DNA from: Deltaproteobacteria bacterium
GTDB lineage: Bacteria > Myxococcota_A > Polyangia > Haliangiales > JADYYK01
Direction: 5' to 3'
Assembly: GCA_020853705.1 (NCBI GenBank)
Contig: JADYYK010000237.1
Location: forward strand, 1-37,279
DNA length: 37,279 nucleotides
The notes beneath the pieces are model-generated. The model searched no databases, had not been told where the DNA came from, and saw only the letters and a program-made list of their open reading frames with translations. The position numbers were made by a program, and so were the translations under genes. Numbering within the stretch: position 1 is the first letter of the stretch; every line of letters begins with the position of its first letter. Shown here in pieces: positions 32,571 to 37,279 of this stretch.

Positions 32571-34061
32571 ATGGCGCGGCGGGCGCGGGCAACCTGCATC
32601 GCCCTGACCCTGGCTGCGCTGACGGCGGCGCCGGGGCGGGCGCGCGGGTACGACTTCGAGGTCGACTCCACGGTGCTGGGGCAGGGCTACCAGGTGCGCC
32701 AGGTGCGCCTGGGCGGCGATCGCCTGCTCAACCGGCGGCGCCTGCTGGGCAGCCTGCGCCTGGGGGTGTGGAACCTGCTGGCGCGGGGCGCCCACGGGCG
32801 CGGGCCCACGCTGTCGTTCGCCTCGAACCTGCGCTATGGCGCCGATTTCGGCGACTATCTCGAGCAGGCCGCGCTCGACGCCACGCCCGAGCTCGAGGCC
32901 CAGCAGCGCCAGCTCGACGTCATGTACGCCTACCTCGACGGCCAGGGCTTCTGGGGCCGGGTCGACTTTCGCGCTGGGCGCCAGGTCACGGTCGACGGCC
33001 TGGACTGGTTCGCGTTCGACGGTCTGACCGTGCGCGTGCGCACGCCCGCGCTGCCGCTGCTGGTCGAGGCCTCGGGCGGTCTGGAGGCGCGCGCCGCCCG
33101 CGAGGAGTTGATCGCGGCGCCCGCGTATGGCGACGTCGGCGGCACCTCGGCGGAGCGCGCGCTGCTGTCGCCGACCATCGGCGCCGCGCTCGAGCTGGCC
33201 GGGCCGCGCTGGGCCGCCGCGCGCCTGAGCTATCGGCGCACCACCTCGGCGGGCGCCACCGGCGACGAGGCGGTCGATCGTGATCTGGCGACGCTGGGCC
33301 TCGATGACGACCAGCTGGTGCGCGCCGAGCGCCTGACCCTGAGCGGGCGCGCGTGGCTTTTGGGCGGCCGGCTGCAGCCCTACGCGGGCGCGCGCTTCGA
33401 CGCCCTGCGTCGTTCGGTCGACCAGCGCTACGCCGGCGTCAGCGCGCGTGTCACCGCCGCGCACACGCTGCGCGCCGACTACCAGAACGCGCTGCCGAGC
33501 TGGGACGGCGACTCCATCTTCAACGTCTTCACCCAGTACCCCTATGACGACCTGCGGGTGGCCTGGGACGGCGTGCTGGCGGCGTGCTGGCGCGCCGAGC
33601 TGCGCGGCACCGCGCGCTGGTTCCACCACGCCGGCTGTGATGGGGCCGCCGGCTGTGACGCGCCCAGCTTCGACATCGACCTCGGCGGCGGCGCCGCCCT
33701 GGAGTGGTCGCGTCGGCGCGGCCACCTGCGCGGTGACGGCTGGTATAGCGCTGGCGGCAGCGGACGCAGCGCGGGGCTCGACCTGTCGGGGGCGTGGAAG
33801 GTGCGCTGGCGGCTGGGGCGCGGCGTCGACGCCGGGGGCGGCGACAGCGACGTGCAGCTCGACGGGCGGCTGACGCTGCAGGCCTTCGAGGACGCCCTGC
33901 GCGCCGAGCTGGAGGGCGTCTCGTTCGGCGCCCAGGTCGGCGTGGGCTGGCCCATCCGCCCCGGCCTCAGCGCGCACATCTGGGTCGAGGACAACATCAG
34001 CCGCTTCTATGACTCGGCGCTGCGCGTGGTCGGCGTGCTCGACCTCGAGGTCCTGCCGTGA
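32571..34061 (+). CDS. Probable outer-membrane beta-barrel protein paired with a multihaem cytochrome
   Basis: The 496-aa product has a signal peptide (hydrophobic ALTLAALTAAPGRARG). The rest is dominated by amphipathic strands of 8-12 residues separated by polar or Gly-rich turns, with aromatic residues at strand ends: GSLRLGVWNLLARG, LDVMYAYLDGQGFWGRVDFRAGRQ, AAARLSYRRTT, RLTLSGRAWLLGGRLQPYAGARFDAL, AELRGTARWFHHAG and LSAHIWVEDNISRFYDSALRVVGVLDLEV. This is the look of an outer-membrane barrel. Two Cys pairs are absent and there is no haem motif. It sits between the dipeptidase (2-nt gap) and a 13-haem cytochrome (4-nt overlap), so it could be the porin sheath of a porin-cytochrome conduit. 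No similarity to MtrB or PioB could be tested here. Confidence 0.65.
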   Translation: MARRARATCIALTLAALTAAPGRARGYDFEVDSTVLGQGYQVRQVRLGGDRLLNRRRLLGSLRLGVWNLLARGAHGRGPTLSFASNLRYGADFGDYLEQAALDATPELEAQQRQLDVMYAYLDGQGFWGRVDFRAGRQVTVDGLDWFAFDGLTVRVRTPALPLLVEASGGLEARAAREELIAAPAYGDVGGTSAERALLSPTIGAALELAGPRWAAARLSYRRTTSAGATGDEAVDRDLATLGLDDDQLVRAERLTLSGRAWLLGGRLQPYAGARFDALRRSVDQRYAGVSARVTAAHTLRADYQNALPSWDGDSIFNVFTQYPYDDLRVAWDGVLAACWRAELRGTARWFHHAGCDGAAGCDAPSFDIDLGGGAALEWSRRRGHLRGDGWYSAGGSGRSAGLDLSGAWKVRWRLGRGVDAGGGDSDVQLDGRLTLQAFEDALRAELEGVSFGAQVGVGWPIRPGLSAHIWVEDNISRFYDSALRVVGVLDLEVLP

Positions 34062-35338
34062 CCGCGCGCGCTGTCGCCCACCGCGCCCACCGCGCTGGCC
34101 GCGCCGCGCTGGCCGGCGCCGCGCTGGCTGGTGCCACGCTGGTGGCGCTGGCCGTGCTGGCGCCCGCGCGCGCCCGCGCCGACGCACCCGCACCCGCGCC
34201 CGCGCCCGCGCCCGGTGCGCCGGGCCAGATCTCGCCGGTGATCTACCCGCCGCAGACGCTGGCGCTGCGCTACTCGCATGCGCGCCACGCCGGCGTGGCC
34301 TGCGCGCGCTGTCATGCCGCCGCGGGGTCGCGCGCCGCCGCCGACCGCCTGCTGCCCGCCGAGGCCGCGTGCGCCGGCGCTGGCTGCCACGCCATCGACC
34401 GCGCGCGGCCCGACGAGCGCGCCGCCGCCGGCGCCGGCCCCACCGCGTGCGCCGCCTGCCACCCCGGCTGGGCCGCCGGCACACCGCCCGCGCGCACCGT
34501 CATCCCGCCGCCCAACCTCAAGTTCTCGCACACCGCGCACGTCGCGCGCGCCGGCTGCGCCAGCTGTCACGGCGACATGGCCGCGCGCAGCCAGGCCAGC
34601 CGCGCCGATCTGCCGCGCATGGCCTCGTGCATGCGCTGCCACGACGGCCGCGCCGCACCTGGGCCGGAGGCGTGCACGACCTGCCACCTCGGCCTGCCTG
34701 ACGGGCGCATGCGGGTGAACTTCCCCGAGGGTACCCTGCGTCCGACCGGCCAGATGAGCGACGACGCCCATGATCTCGGCTTCGCGCGCAGCCACGGGCG
34801 CGGCGCCGCCATGGACGCGGGCGCGTCATGCGCCAGCTGCCACAAGCCCAAGTTCTGCGAGGAGTGCCACGCCGGCGAGGTCAAGCCGCGCGCGATTCAC
34901 CCCGGCGACTATGTCACCGTGCACGCGCTCGACGCCCGCAAGGACGCACCCTCGTGCGCGGCCTGCCACACCCGCCAGATCTTCTGTGTCGGCTGCCACC
35001 AGCGCACCGGGGTCGCCAGCGAGACCCCGGACGGCCCCTTCACGCGCGGCGCCCGCTTCCACCCCGCGACCTGGACCGCGGTCGGGCGCGGCCCCGGCCA
35101 CCACGCCTGGGAGGCCCAGCGCAACCTCGCGACCTGCTCGAGCTGCCACCGCGAATCGACCTGCATGCGCTGCCACAGCGCGCGCCCCGGGCCGGCGTCG
35201 GCCGCCAGCGCCAGCCCGCACCCGCGCGGCTTCGGCCAGCAGCCGAGCTGCCAGGCCCTGGCCAGCCGCAACCCGCGCACCTGCCTGAAGTGTCACGATC
35301 TGGCGCGCAGCCCGCGCATCCTCGACTGCGTGCGGTAG
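34058..35338 (+). CDS. Periplasmic multihaem c-type cytochrome (cytochrome c3-like), about 13 haems
   Basis: The 426-aa product has a Sec signal (Ala/Leu core ending ARARADA) and no lipobox. I count 12 CX2CH motifs: CARCH, CAACH, CASCH, CMRCH, CTTCH, CASCH, CEECH, CAACH, CVGCH, CSSCH, CMRCH and CLKCH. There is also one CX4CH (CAGAGCH), for about 13 haems in 426 residues, or one per 33. Histidines for the sixth ligand recur before many sites (RYSHARHAGVAC, FSHTAHVARAGC, HALDARKDAPSC, GHHAWEAQRNLATC). Such density indicates a chain of bis-His haems acting as an electron wire in the periplasm. The GTG start overlaps the barrel gene stop (GTGA), showing tight coupling. It is the last gene of the operon. 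Confidence 0.92.
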   Translation: MTARAVAHRAHRAGRAALAGAALAGATLVALAVLAPARARADAPAPAPAPAPGAPGQISPVIYPPQTLALRYSHARHAGVACARCHAAAGSRAAADRLLPAEAACAGAGCHAIDRARPDERAAAGAGPTACAACHPGWAAGTPPARTVIPPPNLKFSHTAHVARAGCASCHGDMAARSQASRADLPRMASCMRCHDGRAAPGPEACTTCHLGLPDGRMRVNFPEGTLRPTGQMSDDAHDLGFARSHGRGAAMDAGASCASCHKPKFCEECHAGEVKPRAIHPGDYVTVHALDARKDAPSCAACHTRQIFCVGCHQRTGVASETPDGPFTRGARFHPATWTAVGRGPGHHAWEAQRNLATCSSCHRESTCMRCHSARPGPASAASASPHPRGFGQQPSCQALASRNPRTCLKCHDLARSPRILDCVR

Positions 35339-35374
35339 GCCTCCTCGACCCCATCGGGCGATCGGTGCACTGGC

Positions 35375-35402
35375 CTGGCTTTCGGGCCGATTTCGCTATA
35401 CT
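35375..35402 (+). promoter_or_regulatory. Predicted promoter of the LarE-like gene
   Basis: CTGGCT (35375-35380), a 16-nt spacer and TATACT (35397-35402), a near-consensus -10, lie 8 nt before the ATG at 35411. The transcript would have a leader of only 1-3 nt. Confidence 0.5.
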
Positions 35403-35410
35403 GAAGCCTG

Positions 35411-36259
35411 ATGACGCCCGAGCTGACCGACAAGCACGCCGAGCTCCGCGCGGCCCTGGCCGCCCTGCCGGGGGCGCTGGTGTGCTTCTCGGGCGGTGTC
35501 GACTCGACCCTGCTGCTCAAGGTCGCGGTCGACGCCCTGGGCGAGCGCTGCTTCGCCATCACCGCGGTGTCGGCCACCATGGCCGAGCGCGAGGTCGCCG
35601 ACGCCCGCGCGCTGGGCGCCGAGCTGGGGCTGGGCCCGCGCCACCACGTCATCGACTCGCACGAGCTGGAGCGCCCCGGCTTCGCGCAGAACCCGGTCGA
35701 TCGCTGCTACATGTGCAAGGCCGAGCTGCTCGATCTGGCGCGCCCGCTGGCTGCCCGGCTGGGGCTGCCCGAGCACGCCATCGTGCTGGGCACCAACCTC
35801 GATGACCTCGGTGATCATCGCCCTGGCCTGACCGCCGCCAGCGAGCGCGGCGCCAGCCACCCCATGGTCGCGGCCCGCCTCGGCAAGGCCGAGGTGCGCG
35901 CGCTGTCGCAGCACCTCGGGCTGCGCACCTGGGACAAGCCGCAGCTGGCCTGCCTGTCGTCGCGCTTCCCGTACGGCACCGAGATCACGCCCGACCGGCT
36001 GCGCCGCGTCGATCGCTTCGAGGACGGCCTGCGCGCCCTGGGCTTTCGCCAGCTGCGGGTGCGCTTCCACGACACCATCGCGCGCCTCGAGCTCGACGCC
36101 AGCGAGCTCGCGCGCGCCTTCGAGCCGGCCACGCGCGAGCGCATCCTGGCCCTCGGCCGCGAGCTCGGCTTCACCTATGTCGCGGTCGACCTCGGCGGCT
36201 ATCGCACCGGCGCCATGAACGAGGTCGTCAAGCTGGGTCGCCGCCCGGTGGCGGGCTGA
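35411..36259 (+). CDS. larE: LarE-like ATP-dependent sacrificial sulfurtransferase
   Basis: The 282-aa product has the PP-loop SGGVDST (27-33), which binds ATP and adenylates the substrate. It also has the LarE-type segments GTNLDDLGDHRPG and CLSSRFPYGTEIT. LarE adds sulfur to a pyridinium biscarboxylic precursor during synthesis of the nickel-pincer nucleotide cofactor. Three cysteines stand out: Cys99 and Cys102 (CYMC) and Cys181. Cys181 lies where the sacrificial cysteine occurs in Lactobacillus LarE (Cys176). The extra CXXC is the pattern of LarE proteins that bind an Fe-S cluster and need not destroy their own cysteine. No larB, larC or lactate racemase gene is in this window. A DUF882-type gene starts 8 nt downstream. 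Confidence 0.88.
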   Translation: MTPELTDKHAELRAALAALPGALVCFSGGVDSTLLLKVAVDALGERCFAITAVSATMAEREVADARALGAELGLGPRHHVIDSHELERPGFAQNPVDRCYMCKAELLDLARPLAARLGLPEHAIVLGTNLDDLGDHRPGLTAASERGASHPMVAARLGKAEVRALSQHLGLRTWDKPQLACLSSRFPYGTEITPDRLRRVDRFEDGLRALGFRQLRVRFHDTIARLELDASELARAFEPATRERILALGRELGFTYVAVDLGGYRTGAMNEVVKLGRRPVAG

Positions 36260-36267
36260 GCCTGCCC

Positions 36268-37074
<807 letters not shown>

Positions 37075-37122
37075 CGCCGAGCCCGCTCCAGGTCCGCGCG
37101 AGGAACGCGCGGTGGGGGGAGG

Positions 37123-37145
37123 CTCCGCGGGCTTTGCCCGTGGAG
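37123..37145. terminator. Hairpin downstream of the DUF882-type gene
   Basis: A 10-bp stem CTCCGCGGGC / GCCCGTGGAG (one G-T pair) has a TTT loop. A second stem follows immediately, GGGGGAC / GTCCCCC (37146-37152 with 37159-37165). Neither has a T tail. Together they probably terminate or stabilise the larE transcript. Confidence 0.5.
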
Positions 37146-37172
37146 GGGGGACGGGAACGTCCCCCTGACGAT

Positions 37173-37279
37173 CGACGTCGGGCCGGTGCGCTTCTGGAAG
37201 GGAAAATAGCGCCGAGCCCGCTCCAGGTCCGCGCGAGGAACGCGCGGTGGGGGGAGGCTCCGCGGGCTTTGCCCGTGGA
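37173..37279. repeat. Direct repeat copy 2, cut by the window edge
   Basis: The second copy of the repeat at 37038 would encode the same DVGPVRFWKGK ending plus a TAG but lacks a gene body, so it is non-coding debris. It runs to the final base. It is either a real short tandem duplication or an assembly artefact at a contig end. Confidence 0.9.

Overview
The window is 37.3 kb of very GC-rich, almost fully coding DNA. Several traits suggest a myxobacterium-like member of the Myxococcota: strong G/C third-position bias, two membrane-anchored Hanks-type Ser/Thr kinases, PEGA-domain anchor proteins, many lipoproteins with Asp/Ala- or Pro-rich linkers, a kelch-type lipoprotein and multihaem cytochromes. 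The species cannot be named from sequence alone. Both ends carry repeats (three 14-bp units at the left edge; a direct repeat offset by 135 bp running into the right edge), so the window may be a whole contig bounded by repeats. No tRNA, rRNA, CRISPR array, transposase or phage gene was seen, and no gene-free stretch exceeds about 205 bp.

Layout. 169-2039: a SPOR-domain membrane protein and a hypothetical partner. 2042-5820: a quinone-oxidoreductase-like MDR enzyme divergent from mutS. 5979-13066: a redox-looking block with a di-haem, beta-propeller lipoprotein resembling the hydrazine synthase alpha-subunit layout, a secreted HEAT-repeat protein, a second large cytochrome lipoprotein with unusual haem motifs, and a small exported protein. 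13174-17081: a PEGA-type anchor protein, an Ig/carboxypeptidase-regulatory-like lipoprotein and a PhyH-type dioxygenase. 17274-23892: Ser/Thr kinase 1, a lipoprotein with a duplicated domain, a Cys-rich lipoprotein, a secreted metzincin and an APH-fold sugar or small-molecule kinase. 23923-25391 (minus): a Memo-family protein with an N-terminal helical domain plus a tiny zinc-ribbon membrane protein. 25433-28939: a second PEGA anchor protein and the convergent Ser/Thr kinase 2, which itself ends in a PEGA domain. 28979-35338: a tightly overlapping four-gene operon (kelch lipoprotein, M19 dipeptidase, outer-membrane beta-barrel candidate, 13-haem cytochrome). 35411-37074: LarE-like sulfurtransferase and a DUF882/M15-like peptidase.

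Themes. Most products are exported or envelope-attached, and three are c-type cytochromes. The strongest candidates for undescribed systems are the overlapping barrel plus 13-haem cytochrome operon, which could be a trans-outer-membrane electron conduit, and the propeller-cytochrome/HEAT/cytochrome block. A recurring signal is a promoter whose -10 box lies exactly 6 nt before a GTG or ATG start, implying many leaderless mRNAs. Ser-Thr/Ser-Pro-type hexanucleotide repeats recur inside unrelated genes, including mutS. All functional statements rest on reading motifs by eye; no database search was run.
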